A stretch of 64,000 nt of DNA from Dastarcus helophoroides (Eukaryota > Arthropoda > Insecta > Coleoptera > Bothrideridae): NCBI GenBank assembly GCA_028583605.1, contig CM053329.1, positions 13,557,001 to 13,621,000 on the forward strand, given 5' to 3'. The notes under the pieces are model-generated. The model had not been told where the DNA came from and did no database searches. It worked only from the letters and a program-made list of their open reading frames with translations. Every line of letters begins with the position of its first letter. Position 1 is the stretch's first letter. Positions 1 through 11,087 of the stretch are shown piece after piece. The translations under genes and the position numbers were made by a program.

Positions 1-1050
1 ATAAGATAGTCCTGTCTGCGTTGACTTTGATTCTCCATTGACTAAAGTGTTCTAGAAGTCTGCCTGTAGCCATCAATAGGCACCTGGAGACGAATTCTGG
101 ATCAGAGAATAAGCCACTAAAGCTGTGTCGTCTGTTAAAGCTGCTAGTAGCATCTGGTAGATTCTTGGGAAGTCTGCTGCGAACAAAGAGAATAGGAACG
201 GTCACAGGGTAGAACCTTGACGTACGCCGTACCGCAGCCTGTATTGGTTAGATAGTTCCTATTCCATCTTGGCTCTAAATGAGCGTTGGTCCAGGAACGA
301 GCTTACCATTTGAACCATCGTTAGAGGTATTTTGAACTGATGCATCTTGTAGACTAAACCTTGATGCCAAACTGTGTTAAATACCTTGGAGTTATCGAAG
401 AAAATAGCTCCTACTACTTGATTCCAGTTTATGTATTGAGTGATCTTTTCTCTTTTCAACCACCTGCAGCAACTGATCTGAGGTAGAGAGCATTGGTTAG
501 AACCCAAATTTTTCCTTAGGAATAATGTCGCAATCGTTGGTGATGTTTTGCAGACGCTTCTTCAAAATCCTCTCCGTCAACCTCCCTATGTTGTAATTTT
601 GGGGAAAATTCCCCGCCTTATCTGACTTAGGAATGAAGGTAACGTTTGCAGACTTCCATCTTGTGGTAAAATATCAGTTTTAAACATTACATTTACTGTG
701 GCTCCAAAATAATCGACTGCTTGCTCTGGAAGATTCTTCAGAGCTTGATTCGGAGTTCTGTCTGGACCTGGGGTTCTCTTGACGTCTAGCAGATAGCTTT
801 GTATTTTCCCCGTCTCGTTTCTGCAGATAGCTTTGTATTTCCACCATGTTAGTTGGTCGGATGACGTTTTCTACGTCTAGCTCTTCCTCCTGAAGATCTT
901 GGACCTTTTATTCCACTTCCTCTACGAAGTCCAGGTCCACTTCTGCAAGCATGGCCTGACAGTGGCTTTCAAAGGTCTCAGCGATGACCTGATCCTGATA
1001 TGAGTAAACCATTTTTTTGACGTCCGCGTATCAAGGGGATGGGTTTCCTA
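1..1050 (-). mobile_element. Jockey-like LINE fragment (reverse transcriptase)
   Basis: Minus-strand remnant of a non-LTR retrotransposon RT. Frames at about 507-259 read KVFNTVWHQGLVYKMHQF, the fingers/palm motif A region of Jockey-clade RTs. The continuation at 250-1 reads SQWRIKVNADRT, the segment after the catalytic YADD block. The region 540-1050 matches the upstream part of the same RT seen again at 4.7-5.2 kb. Frames are broken many times, so it is non-functional. The copy is 98% explained by the 4.28-5.2 kb paralogue by eye only, with no alignment computed. The right end is interrupted exactly at 1050 by the hAT element. Assignment to Jockey rests on motif similarity remembered from the family; CR1-group is the alternative. 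Confidence 0.8.
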
Positions 1051-4000
1051 CAGTGGCGGCTCATAGCCAAAACTAATGGGGGTGCTGTGACAATGTTTAG
1101 CGTTTTAAAATTTTTCAGATTTCGACTGAAAATTTCGACATTTTGAAAACGTTACTTTTCGAAAATTTTTGATTTCTTTGAAAACTTGACAATAAAAACT
1201 TTTGATAATGTCGCGTTTTTTGAAAGGTTGGATAACCTTTCTCTATGGGTTGGATTTTTTCCAAATTTCAACTGTATTGCAAAATTAATATTTTTTCTTG
1301 TAATCTCGGCCTAATTTTATTTTTAAGTATTGACTTTTCTGAAAAACTGAATACTCTTTTAAAAATTTCGTATATTTGTAAATATTTAGACTTTTCGGTG
1401 TTCTATTTCTTTTGTAATTTTTTTTTGAAAATTAATTATTACATTTTTTTTTAATTTTTACCCTTTGAAAATTCTTACTTTTTCTGAAAATGTAAATTTT
1501 TTCAAAACGTGACTTTCGACTTTTTAAATTTTAGACTATAACATTTCGACCTTTTCTTTTTGAATATGTCCTCTTTTGCAAAATTTTAACTTTGTTTGGA
1601 AATTTAAAAGATTTTGAAAAGGTTTGCTTCGTCAACAAATTTCGACTTTCTTTATTGAAAATTCTAACCTTTTCTTAAAGCACTTTTTTGAAATTTTCGA
1701 CTTTTTATTTTAATTCCAACTTTGTTGAAAATTCCGGCCTTTTTCAAATGTTCGAATTTTTTAAAATGTCAGTCATTTTCCAAAATTTTAAATTTTTGGA
1801 AAACTTTGACAATTTTTTTAATTTCAACTATTTTCAAACTTTTTTTTTATACATTTTCAATTAAATCTTCGACTTAAAAGAAAAGATTCTTTTTAAACTT
1901 GAACTATTGAACATTTTGTCCTTTTTCAAAATTTTACCTTTTCAAAATTTCAAGTTTTTTGATAATTACGAATTTTTCGATAATTTTGAGTTTTCTCCAA
2001 TATTCGAAAAATTCAGCTTCTTTGAAAATTTAATTAAAAACTCTACAATTTATTTTAAATGTCGATATTTTTCCAAAAATTCGTCTTTTATTCACATTCC
2101 CAAAATTATTGAAAATGTCGATCATTTTAAAAATTGAAATTTTTTTTCGATATCCTTATTTTCTTTTGAAAATTTGACTTTGTATGAAAATTTCAGAATT
2201 TTTTAAGATTTAAATTTTTTTTTAAATTCGACTTTTCTGATAACTTTAGATTTATTTTTTAAAAGCGATACTGTTTTGCTTTTTAAATTTACATTTTTTG
2301 AGAATAATTTCTAACTAACTAACACTCGAATTTAGAAAAATTAATAGCAAAACTTTCTATTTTTAAAATTGTGCAGTTTTGAAACAAATTTCCAAAAAAA
2401 AACTTGCAGTTTATGTACAAATAAATTATCAAAATTTAAATTTTAATCTCAAAATATTGACTTCAAGCATTAAATTGTTGATTAATTTTTTTGCAATATT
2501 TTGATTGTTTTTATTTCATAAATTTGAATTTTAATTATAAAAAATTGGCTTCAAACTAAAATATTTGATTTTTGAACTTTCTCTGAAACCTAAAAATTAC
2601 TATAAAAAATTAAATTAGAACAGTGAATTGTTAATGAATTTTTTTCGACATTTTGATTAATTTTAATTTCGAAATTTTAAGACTCTTCTAGAAATGTTGT
2701 CTCTTTTTCTCCAAAATTTCAATAATTTCCACTTTAAAAGTCGGAATTATAAGAATATTTTTCACAATTAATTTATATCAAATTTTATTTTTCTTTAATT
2801 CCGAAAATGTTATTTTTTTTAAAATGTTGTTTGGTAATAAGAAATTTCAACTTTTTCTAGAAATATGATCTGCTTTGTCCTGAAATTTTGAGTTTAGTCT
2901 TTAAATATGGATCTTTTTTATCGAAATTTGAATTTTAAATTCGAACTTGAGAATTTAAAAAACAAATTTAACATTTTTAGAAAAATTGGAAATTCCGATT
3001 CAGAATTTTCTTTGATCCTACAGTATTAGTAATGTTTTAGAGAAATATCAAATTGTAAAAACAAGGTTAATTTTTTCTTGAAGTTTCAACATTTTTCCCA
3101 AAGTTTTCCTATTTTTATGCAAATTTAAAGTTTATTTTCCCTAAACTTATATTTAATAATTTTCAGTTTCTAAACAAAATTACAAAATAAAATGAACTTT
3201 AAAATATTAAAATTACGTTAAAGAACTTTTAAGTTTCCAAAACAAAAGAGAGAGAAATCAAAATTTCTGCAAAAAAAATATTTGAAAGACAAAATTTCCA
3301 GGAAAAGTCAAAATTTCAAAAAAATTCTTTGTTTAAAATATGTAGAGAAAAACACAAATTGCATAGGAAAAAAAAGCAAAGTTTCTTAGAGAAAAAAATT
3401 AAAATTTCAAAAGAAATTTGAAATATCTTTACAAAAAAAAAGTCGAATTTTTTTGTTTTTCCCAAAAAGTTAAAATTTTTATAGAGCTTTTAGGGTTTTT
3501 TTCAAACATTTTTTGTCAAAACTGCAAAATAAAATGAACTTTAAATTGTCAAAGTGTCATGAAAAAACTTGACATTTTAAAAGCAAATTAGAGGAACACA
3601 AAGAAAAATCTGGAGAAGCTGGAATTTCTAAAAGGAATTTTAAAAACAATACTTTCAGGAAAAATGGAAATTTCAGGAAAATTCCTTTTTATGAAATATT
3701 TAGGACAAATGGAAACTTTGCAGAAAAAATCAAAATTTCCTTAAAAAAATCGAAATATCTGAAAAAAAAACTCAAAATTTTCATGCAAAATGAGATTTGA
3801 GGTAAAAATTTGAAGATACCGTATTAACTTATTTTTTTAGACAAATAGTAAAATGCGGGATGGGATGGATTTAGATTTTTTATTGAAATTGTAATTATTT
3901 TCTCAAAATGTTGACATTTTTAAAGAAATTTGAGTTTCTTTGTTAATATTTTAATTTCTGCTCGAAATATTAATTTCTTCCTCGAAACTTTTACAAAAAT

Positions 4001-4231
4001 TAGTTTTTGAAAATGTGATTTTGATCAAAATTAAAAATAAAATAGGTCTTTAAATAACGTAACTTCGAAAAGGAAATCTAAAATTTCTATAAAAAGAAAT
4101 CGGGGAAAATTTAAAATTTCAACAAAAAATCGTGTAATGAAAAATGTTCAGAAAATTTTGAGAAAAAAAAAACTCTTAAGCGAAATTGGAGGTGCTGCAG
4201 TTCCACAGTGCCTATACACCAGCCGCCACTG
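1051..4231. mobile_element. Non-autonomous hAT-like element, copy 1 (3,181 bp, 8-bp TSD)
   Basis: Termini are CAGTGGCGGCTCATAGCC at the left and the inverse (…AGCCGCCACTG) at the right, giving an 11-bp terminal inverted repeat. The 8 bp GTTTCCTA sit immediately on both sides (1043-1050 and 4232-4239), a perfect target duplication of hAT length. A GGGGGTGCTG-type word lies near both ends in the same orientation. The interior has no coding capacity. It is T-rich on the left (about 1100-2300: TTTTCGACTTTTT-like words) and A-rich on the right (about 3200-4190: AAAATCGAAATTTC-like words), so the two halves are roughly complementary in composition. It was inserted in a Jockey-like LINE. Superfamily assignment is inference from TIR and TSD only; no transposase is present. 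Confidence 0.85.
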
Positions 4232-5455
4232 GTTTCCTATCTCCTTTTAGAGCTGTGGCTGTACGCCAGAGGTCTGAGCATAAGTTTCTAGCAGCACCTG
4301 GTCGGTTCTTGAGATGTCTGCTGTAAACAAAGAGTATAGGAGCGGTCATAGGGTAGAACCTTGACGTACGCCGTACCGCAACCTGTATTGGTTAGATAGT
4401 TCCTATTCCATCTTCGCTCTAAATGAACGTAGGTCCAGGAACGAGCTTACTATTTGAACCATCGTTAGATGTATTCTGAACTGATGCATCTTGTAGACTA
4501 AACCTTGGTGCCAAACTGTATCAAATACCTTGGAGATATCGATAAAAATAGCTCCTACTACTTGATTCCAGTTTATGTAGTGAGTGATCTTTTTAACCAC
4601 CCGCAGCAACTGATCCGAGGTAGAGTGCATTGGTTGGAACCCAAATTGTTCCTTAGGCACAATGTCGCGATCGTTGGTGATGTTTTGCAGGCGCTTCTTC
4701 AAAATCCTCTCCGCCAACCGCCCTATGTTGGCTAAAAGGCTTGTTGGTCTGTAATTTTGGGGAAAATTCCTCGCCTTACCTGACTTAGGGATGAAGGTAA
4801 CGTTTGCAGACTTCCACCTTGTGGTAAAATATCAGTTTTTAAACATTACATTTACTGTGGCTCCAAAATAATTGACTGCTTGCTCTGGAAGGTTCTTCAG
4901 AGCTTGATTCGAGACTCCGTCTGGGTCTGGAGTTTTCTCGACGTTTAGTTGTTGCAGATAGCTTTGTATTTCCACCATGTTAGTTGGTCAAATGATGTCT
5001 TCTACGTCTAGCTCTTCCTCCTGAATGAAGATCTTGGACCTCTTTTTCCCCTTCCTCTACGAAGTCCAAGTCCACTTCCTCAAGCGTGGCCTGGCAGTGT
5101 CTTTTAAAAGTCTTAGCGAATGCTGTGACCTGATCCGGATATGAGTAAGCCATTCCTCGAGGTCCGCGTATCGAGGGGATTGGTTTCCTATCCCCTCATA
5201 GAGCTTTGAGGTCTGAGAAGTTTTCAAAGTTTCAACTTCTAAGGTGTCCCTGAAACTTAGAAATCTTGTGCTCTTTGAGTTCATACCTGAGCCCATGGAT
5301 GAGTCTGTTGACTTCCTCCTTATCTGCCATCAGATTGGCCTTTTTGCCCTCTTCCTGGCACGATTTTTTCTTCTAATCAGCTCCACCAAGTGATTTGGCT
5401 GGTTTCCTACCTTCTTTACGCTGGAAAGTTTTGGTCGCTGCTAGAATAGAATCTG
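4232..5455 (-). mobile_element. Jockey-like LINE fragment, second copy (RT)
   Basis: 4232-4280 is the continuation of the LINE interrupted by the hAT element. At about 4281 the sequence jumps to a second copy of the same RT, again minus strand. The open frame 4717-4403 (104 aa) starts MAERILKKRLQNI and includes PKEQFGFQPMHSTSDQLLR and VGAIFIDISKVFDTVWHQG. These are RT motifs 2-A (GFxxxHST and the catalytic FIDISKVFD aspartate region). Downstream in the reading direction the frame is broken. At 5296-5057 a weak frame reads the linker upstream of the RT. The motif order is normal, so this is a 5'/3'-truncated pseudo-copy. CR1-group is the alternative clade. Confidence 0.8.
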
Positions 5456-5880
5456 TTATGGTGTTTTCGAGTTTTCCGCTGCTGAGTTAATGTTATCGTT
5501 TGTGTTGATTTCTCCAGGTTCTTTCCAATTTGCCGCTAGATACCCCCCGAACATTGTCCAGTTTGTTTTCTTCGAGGTCTCGGGAGGCTTGTGTCCCTCA
5601 TCATCTTCGATGGTCATTAACAGTGGGTTGTGGTTCGAGCTGTGCTCACTGACACATGTCAGCTCAACAGTGTTTTGAACATCCTTCATTAGTGCTATGT
5701 CCAGGATATCTGGTAATCCTGTGGTGTAGTGATGATGATGAGTAGGTTCTTCTGGAGCCATTACATCCATTCCTTTCAGTGTTTCAGTATTTTGAACATT
5801 ATCAATGCCATGTCCAGGATGTCTGGCAATCCTGTGGTGTAGTGATGATGGGTAGGTTCTCCTGAAGCCATTACATCCTG
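5456..5880 (-). pseudogene. LINE endonuclease C-terminal fragment with internal duplication
   Basis: The frame 5935-5456 contains GLPDILDIALMKDV and CVSEHSSNHNPLLMTI. This resembles the end of the APE-type endonuclease of Jockey-like LINEs (the SSDHNPV motif with the catalytic His). Here Asp of SDH is replaced by Asn (SNHNP), which would disable the nuclease. About 80-100 bp encoding HHHHYTTGLPDILDIALMKDVQNT is duplicated next door (5670-5770 versus 5778-5870). Beyond 5880 it runs into an RT N-terminal segment (LKNLPEQAVNYFG), so the order is scrambled relative to a normal LINE. Confidence in a LINE origin is good; the exact family is inferred. Confidence 0.65.
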
Positions 5881-6063
5881 TGACTCCAAAATAATTGACT
5901 GCTTGCTCTGGAAGATTCTTTAGAGCTTGGTTCAAAGTTCTGTCTGGGCCTGGGGTTCTCTTGACGTTTAGTTTCTACAAATAGCTTTGTATTTCCTCCA
6001 TGTTAGTTGGTCGGATTGCGTCTTTTATGTTTGCTATTTTCTCCTGAAGATCTTGGACCTTTT
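5881..6063 (-). mobile_element. LINE fragment (segment upstream of RT)
   Basis: This repeats the segment also found at about 700-900, 4860-5040 and 6205-6430: the block starting with ctccaaaataattgactgct, which encodes NQALKNLPEQAVNYFG on the minus strand. It is followed by ggcctggggttctcttgacg. Four copies of this ~180-bp piece lie within 6.5 kb. This one is joined to endonuclease-derived sequence on its left and to a dispersed-repeat fragment on its right. Confidence 0.7.
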
Positions 6064-6197
6064 ATTTCCAAGAAAGAATCTTTCTTGGTTTCAGGGGACA
6101 AAATTTGTATTTCAGTTTTTGAAGATAAACAAGGACCAGCCCGTTCTACCAAAAAGATAAAAAAAGCATATTTGCCGTAAAAAAGTATGTTCATACT
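6064..6197 (+). repeat. Fragment of the hammerhead-associated dispersed repeat
   Basis: Contains tttcttggtttcaggggaca followed by the ttgaagataaacaaggacca and cccgttctacc words. These form the right flank of the hammerhead-like foldback repeats at 15.93-16.17 and 34.5-34.74 kb. The ribozyme-like core itself is absent here. The left junction (…ttggacctttta) is identical to that of the copy at 6661, so the two were duplicated together. The + strand is the orientation in which the full copies carry the ribozyme-like core upstream. Confidence 0.7.
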
Positions 6198-6519
6198 TAC
6201 ATTTACTGTGGCTCCAAAATAATTGACTGCTTGCTCTGGAAGATTCTTCAGGGCTTGATTCGGAGTTCTGTCTGGACCTGGGGTTCTCTTGACGTCTAGT
6301 TTGCAGATAGCTTTGTATTTTCGTCGTCTCGTTTCTGCAGATAGCTTTGTATTTCCACCATGTTAGTTGGTCGGATGACGTCTTCTACGTCTAGCTCTTC
6401 CTCCTGAAGATGTTGGACCTTTTATTCCACTTCCTCTACGAAGTCCAGGTCCACTTCTGCAAGCATGGTCTGACAGTGGCTTTCAAAGGTCTCAGCGATG
6501 ACATGATCCTGTTTTCCTA
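6198..6519 (-). mobile_element. Duplicated LINE segment (paralogue of 690-1050)
   Basis: Near-identical by eye to 690-1050. It shares a private internal repeat of the gcagatagctttgtatttyc phrase, and lacks about 50 bp just before the hAT junction. It ends in ttttccta, directly followed by a hAT left terminus, as copy 1 does. It is therefore a segmental copy of the LINE after hAT insertion, not an independent LINE insertion. Confidence 0.75.
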
Positions 6520-6560
6520 CAGTGGCGGCTCATAGCCAAAACTAATGGGGGTGCTGTGAC
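6520..6560. mobile_element. hAT left-terminus fragment (41 bp)
   Basis: The 41 bp from CAGTGGCGGCTCATAGCC through ggggtgctgtgac are identical to the first 41 bp of the hAT element at 1051. The fragment then stops abruptly and returns to LINE sequence (gtttagtttgcagatagc). There is no right end and no target duplication at the right edge. Confidence 0.8.
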
Positions 6561-6660
6561 GTTTAGTTTGCAGATAGCTTTGTATTTTCCCCGTGTCAGT
6601 TGGTCGGGTGACGTCTTTTACGCCTGCTTCTTCCTCCTGAAGATCCTGGACCTTTTATTC
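6561..6660 (-). mobile_element. LINE fragment
   Basis: Short piece of the same LINE linker as at 790-910 (gcagatagctttgtatttt, gttggtcgggtgacgtctt, cctcctgaagatcctggacc), ending at the same …ccttttat junction as the fragment at 5881-6063. Confidence 0.65.
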
Positions 6661-6785
6661 CCAAGAAAGAATCTTTCTTGGTTTCAGGGGACAATATTTG
6701 TATTTCAATTTTTGAAGATAACCAACGACCAGTCCGTTTCACCAAAAAGATTTAAAAAGAAGCAGCTTTGCTGTAAAAAAGTATG
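6661..6785 (+). repeat. Second fragment of the hammerhead-associated dispersed repeat
   Basis: Carries tttcttggtttcaggggaca, the gaagataaccaacgaccagt word and a run of aaaa-rich sequence ending in gctgtaaaaaagtatg. It matches 6064-6197 including the left junction. No ribozyme-like core is present. Confidence 0.7.
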
Positions 6786-6796
6786 AACATAAGTCA

Positions 6797-6860
6797 CCTA
6801 AAGAGCTTAAGAACAACAGCTGGAATACCACCAAGGCCAGAAACTTCCGCTATGTTGAGC
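6797..6860 (-). mobile_element. Short RT N-terminal LINE fragment
   Basis: Minus strand reads a GLGGIPAVVLK-like phrase. The plus-strand words ttaagaacaacagctggaat and accaccaaggccagaaactt match the corresponding segment of the other LINE family at 42841-42890 and 43671-43715. About 60 bp survive. Confidence 0.5.
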
Positions 6861-7557
6861 CCAATTTTTTTTTTTGATTGTGTTATCTCGTTGAGTTATC
6901 TGGGGACAACTTCAACCAATCACCATCACGACGGCAAACTTAAAGAATCAATCTTGAAGTAAATAACTGAAATAACTTCAAATTAAAATTACGTTTGGAT
7001 TTGTGACTGACTAATTAGAAGAGTTTTAATTGTAGCAATGGTATCTATTTCTTAATTCAAAGTCCTGCAGATTACGTTACCTAATTCCAATAACAAATTT
7101 TAATTCGGTAAAACCTCGGGGCGAGCAATTTCATTTACAAGTGAGACGTAATGTGGTCGGTGTGAAGCACAACAAGCTTAATATTGGTCGGTGCAGCACC
7201 ATTATAATTCAACCCCTAAGTTCAATAGTGGAAAAGTGAAGGAGAGAGAGTATTGTATGTGTCTGCAGATGTTACCAGCGTCAGTCCTTTATCCCCAGTT
7301 ATGCATAAATATGCATGAATTCGGATATCTGTCTGGCAAAAGTGCAGGTCATGCCAAACACCTAAAGAGAAAGTTTTTTAAAACGTTCCCTTTGTTGAAA
7401 CCTTCTAATTCCTAAATGCATGGTGGCAGCTCGAGCGTGCTTTCTCCCTTATGCTTTAAGAGTAGAACAACTTTCATAACACTTTAATGACTTTTCACAA
7501 AATGATCAGTTGATTATCGACATTATAGAATCTGATTTGGATTTTCTACTTTAACCC
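6861..7557. other. Intergenic, nothing recognised
   Basis: About 700 bp of moderately A+T-rich unique-looking sequence. I saw no ORF with family resemblance, no terminal repeats and no RNA gene signature. The 74-aa frame at 7191-7415 has no recognisable motif. Confidence 0.5.
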
Positions 7558-10500
7558 CAGTGGCGGCTCGTAGCCAAAACTAATGGGAATACTGCGACAA
7601 TGTTTAGCATTTTAAAATTTTTAAGATTTCGACTCAAAATTTCGATATTTTCAAAACGTTACTTTTCGAAAATTTTAAATTTCTTTGAAAATTTGACAAT
7701 GAAAACCTTTGATAATGTCGCGTTTTTTAAAAGGTTGGATTTATTCCCAAATTTTGAGGGTATTGCAAAATTTAAATTTTTTTCTTGTAATCTCGACCTT
7801 ATTTTATTTTTAAGTATTGACTTTTCTGAAAAACTGTGAATACTTTTTTAAAAATTTTCGTATTTTCCTAAATATTCAGACTTTTCCATGTTGTTTTTTG
7901 TAATATTTTTTGAAAATTAATCATTACATTTTTCTTTAATTGATACCATTTGAAAATACTTACTTTTTCTGAAAATGTAAACTTTTTTAAAACTGGACTT
8001 TTTACTTCTTAAATTTTCGACTTTTTTCTAAATTTCATCATTGTTTATATTTTTTTTGATAAAATTTTAATTTTTTTATTGAAAATTTCGATTCTTAATG
8101 ATTTCGAGTGGTTTGGATTTAAATGTCAACTATTTTTCAAAATTTCGACTTTTTTTGCAAAGTTTCGGTTATTTTTTGATTTTTGTTGTTGAAAATTTCG
8201 CTACTTCTTAATTTTCAAATTCTATCAAAATTTCGATTTTTTTGAAAATTTTGAAATTTTATGAAATGTTTGACATCTTTTCAAAATTTTAATTTTTTTG
8301 ACCTAAAATTTCAACTTTAAAAAAATGTTTTACTTTGATTCAAAATTTTAACTACCAAACATTTAAACTTTTTCCAAAATTTTAACTTCTCAATATTTCG
8401 ACTTTTGAAAACCTTGATCTATCTGATAATTTTCACTTGTTTTCAATATTCCGCTTTCGAAAATTTTGATTTTTATTGAAAAGTTGAGTGCAAATTTCCC
8501 AACTATTCAAAATTTAAAATTTTTCAAAATTTCGAAATATCTCGCAAGTTCGGTAAAAATTCTCAAATCTTTTGCAAATTTTGATATTTTTTTAATTTCG
8601 ACTCTAAATTTCGACCTTTTCTATTTGAACATTTCTTCTTTTGCAAAATTTTGACTTCTTTTGGAAATTTGAAAGTTTTGAAAATGTTTGCCTTGTCAAC
8701 AAATTTCGACTTTCTTTATTGAAAATTTTAACCTTTTTTTAAATCTGCACTTTTTTTAAATTTTCGACTTTTTAATTTCAACTTTCTTGAAAATTCTGGC
8801 CTTTTACAAATGTTCGAATTTTCCAAAATTTAAAATTTTTGGAGAAACTCAAAAATGTTGACTATTTTTTAATTTCAACTATTTTCAAAATTTTGACATT
8901 TTTTTCAAGCTGTCGATCCTTTATTTGAAAATTGTGACAGACATTTCTTAAAACCTCTTATTGAAATTTTCGACTAATATTTCGTAAAATTTCGACGCCA
9001 TTTCGAAATTTCGACTTTTTTTTCAAAATTTCGACTCCTTTTGTAAAATTGATTTTTGAAAAGTTCGAACTCTTTTTAAAATTTTATTTATACATTTTTT
9101 TAAACATTTCCAATTAAATCTTCGACTTAAAAAAAAAAGATTTTTTTTAAACTTGAACTATTATAAATTTCGACTTTTTTCAAAATTTTACCTTTTCAAA
9201 ATTTCAACTTCTTTAATAATTACGAATTTTTCGGCAACTTTTAGTTTTCTCCAATATTCAAAACATTCAGCTTCTTTGAAAATTTAATTACAAACTCTGT
9301 AATTTATTTTAAATGTCGATATTTTTCCAAAAATTCGTCTTTTATTTATTATCCCAAAATTTTTGAAAATGTCAATCGTTTTAAAAATTGAAATTTTTTT
9401 TCGTAATCTTTATTTTATTTTGAAAATTTGACTTTCTCTGAAAATTTTAAAATTTTTAAGGTTTGACTTTTTTTTAAAGTTCGACTTTTCTGATAACTTT
9501 AACTTTATTTTTTAAAAGTGGTATTGTTTTTCTTTTTAAATTTACTTTTTTTGAGAAAAACTTCGAAATAACACTCGAATTTAAAACAAATTAATAAGAA
9601 AATTTTCTATTTTTAATATTGTGCAAAGTTTTAAAACAAATTTCCAAAAAAAACTTGCATTTTATGTACAAATAAATTGCCAAAATTTGAATTTTAGTCA
9701 CAAAAAATTGGGTTCAAGCTGGAAGAGTTGATTTTTGAAATTTCTCTGTAATTTCAAAATTACTACAAAAAAAATTAAATTAGAACAGTAAATTGTTAAT
9801 GGAAGTTTTTGAACATCTTCATTAATTTTAATTTCGAAATGTTGGGACTTTTCTAGAAATGTTGACCTTTTTTCTAAAAAAATTTAATAATTGTCACTCT
9901 AAAAGTCGAAATTATAAGAATATTTTTGACAATTAATTTATTTCAAAAGAATTTTTTTCCCTAATTCTGAAAATGTTTTTTTTGTTTTGAAAAATGTTTA
10001 CAAATAAGAAATTTCAACTTTTTGTAGAAATGTGATCTGCTTTCTCTTAAAATTTTGAGTTTAATCTTTAAATTTAGATCTTTTTTTTATCGAAATTTGA
10101 ATTTTAAATTCGCACTTGAGAAATTCAAGAATAAATTTAACATTTCTAGAAACATTGGAAATTCCGATTCAGAATTTTCTTTACTCCTACAGTAGTAGTA
10201 ATTTTTTAGAGAATTATCAAATTGTAAAAAAGGTTGAAATTTACAAGGTTCATTTTTTCTTGAAATTTCAATATTTTTCCCAAAATTTTCCTATTTTTAT
10301 GCAGATTTGAAGTTTATTTTCTCTAAACTTATGCTTAATAATTTTAAGTTTCTTAGTTACAAAATAAAATGAACTTTAAAATTTCGTTAAAAAACTTTTA
10401 AATTTCCAAAACAAATTAGAGAGAAATCAAAATTTCTACAAGAAAAAATTAAAGGCAAAATCCCAAAGAAAAGTCGAAATTTCAAAAAAAATTCGTTGTA

Positions 10501-11087
10501 TAAAATATTTAGAGAAAAATATAAATTGCATAGGAAAGAAAAGCAAAATTTCTTAGAGAAAAAATCGGAATTTGAAAAAAATTTGAAAAGGATCGAAATT
10601 TTTTGTTTTTCCCAAAGTGTTGAAAATTGTATAGAGCTTTCATGGTTTTTCCAAACATTTTTTTGCCAAAACTACAACATAAAATGAACTTTAAATTGTC
10701 AAAGTGTCGTGAAAAAACTTGACATTTTTAAAGCAAATTAGAGGAACACAAATAAAAATCTGGAGAAGTTGGAGTTTGTAGAAGAAATTTTAAGAACAAC
10801 ATTTTCAGGAAAAATGGAAATTTCGAGAAAATTTCTTTATATAAAATATTTAGGGAAAATGGAAATTTTACAGAAAAAAATCGAAATATCTGAAAAAAAC
10901 TCTAAATTTTTATACAAATGAGATTTGAGCTAAAAATTCGAAGCTACCGTTTTAACTTATTTTTTTAGAAAAATAGTAAAATTCGGGATGCGTTGGAGTT
11001 AATTTTTTTCTCGAAATTGTAATTATTTTCTCAAACTGTCGATATTTTAAAAAAAATGAAGATTGATCAATAAAATAAATCTAAATA
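7558..11087. mobile_element. Non-autonomous hAT-like element, copy 2 (right end lost)
   Basis: Starts CAGTGGCGGCTCGTAGCC and follows copy 1 (1051-4231) through the same T-rich then A-rich interior. It is longer in the T-rich part: about 8040-8600 has no counterpart in copy 1. Near 11053 it skips about 100 bp relative to copy 1, and it stops where a mariner fragment begins. The right TIR is missing, so no target duplication can be checked. No coding capacity; the small open frames are chance ORFs in simple sequence. Confidence 0.75.

Noticed and set aside
4505..4735. 76-aa plus-strand ORF opposite the LINE RT
   Set aside because: Antisense shadow of the minus-strand RT frame.
7191..7415. 74-aa ORF
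   Set aside because: No conserved motif; could be chance at this length.
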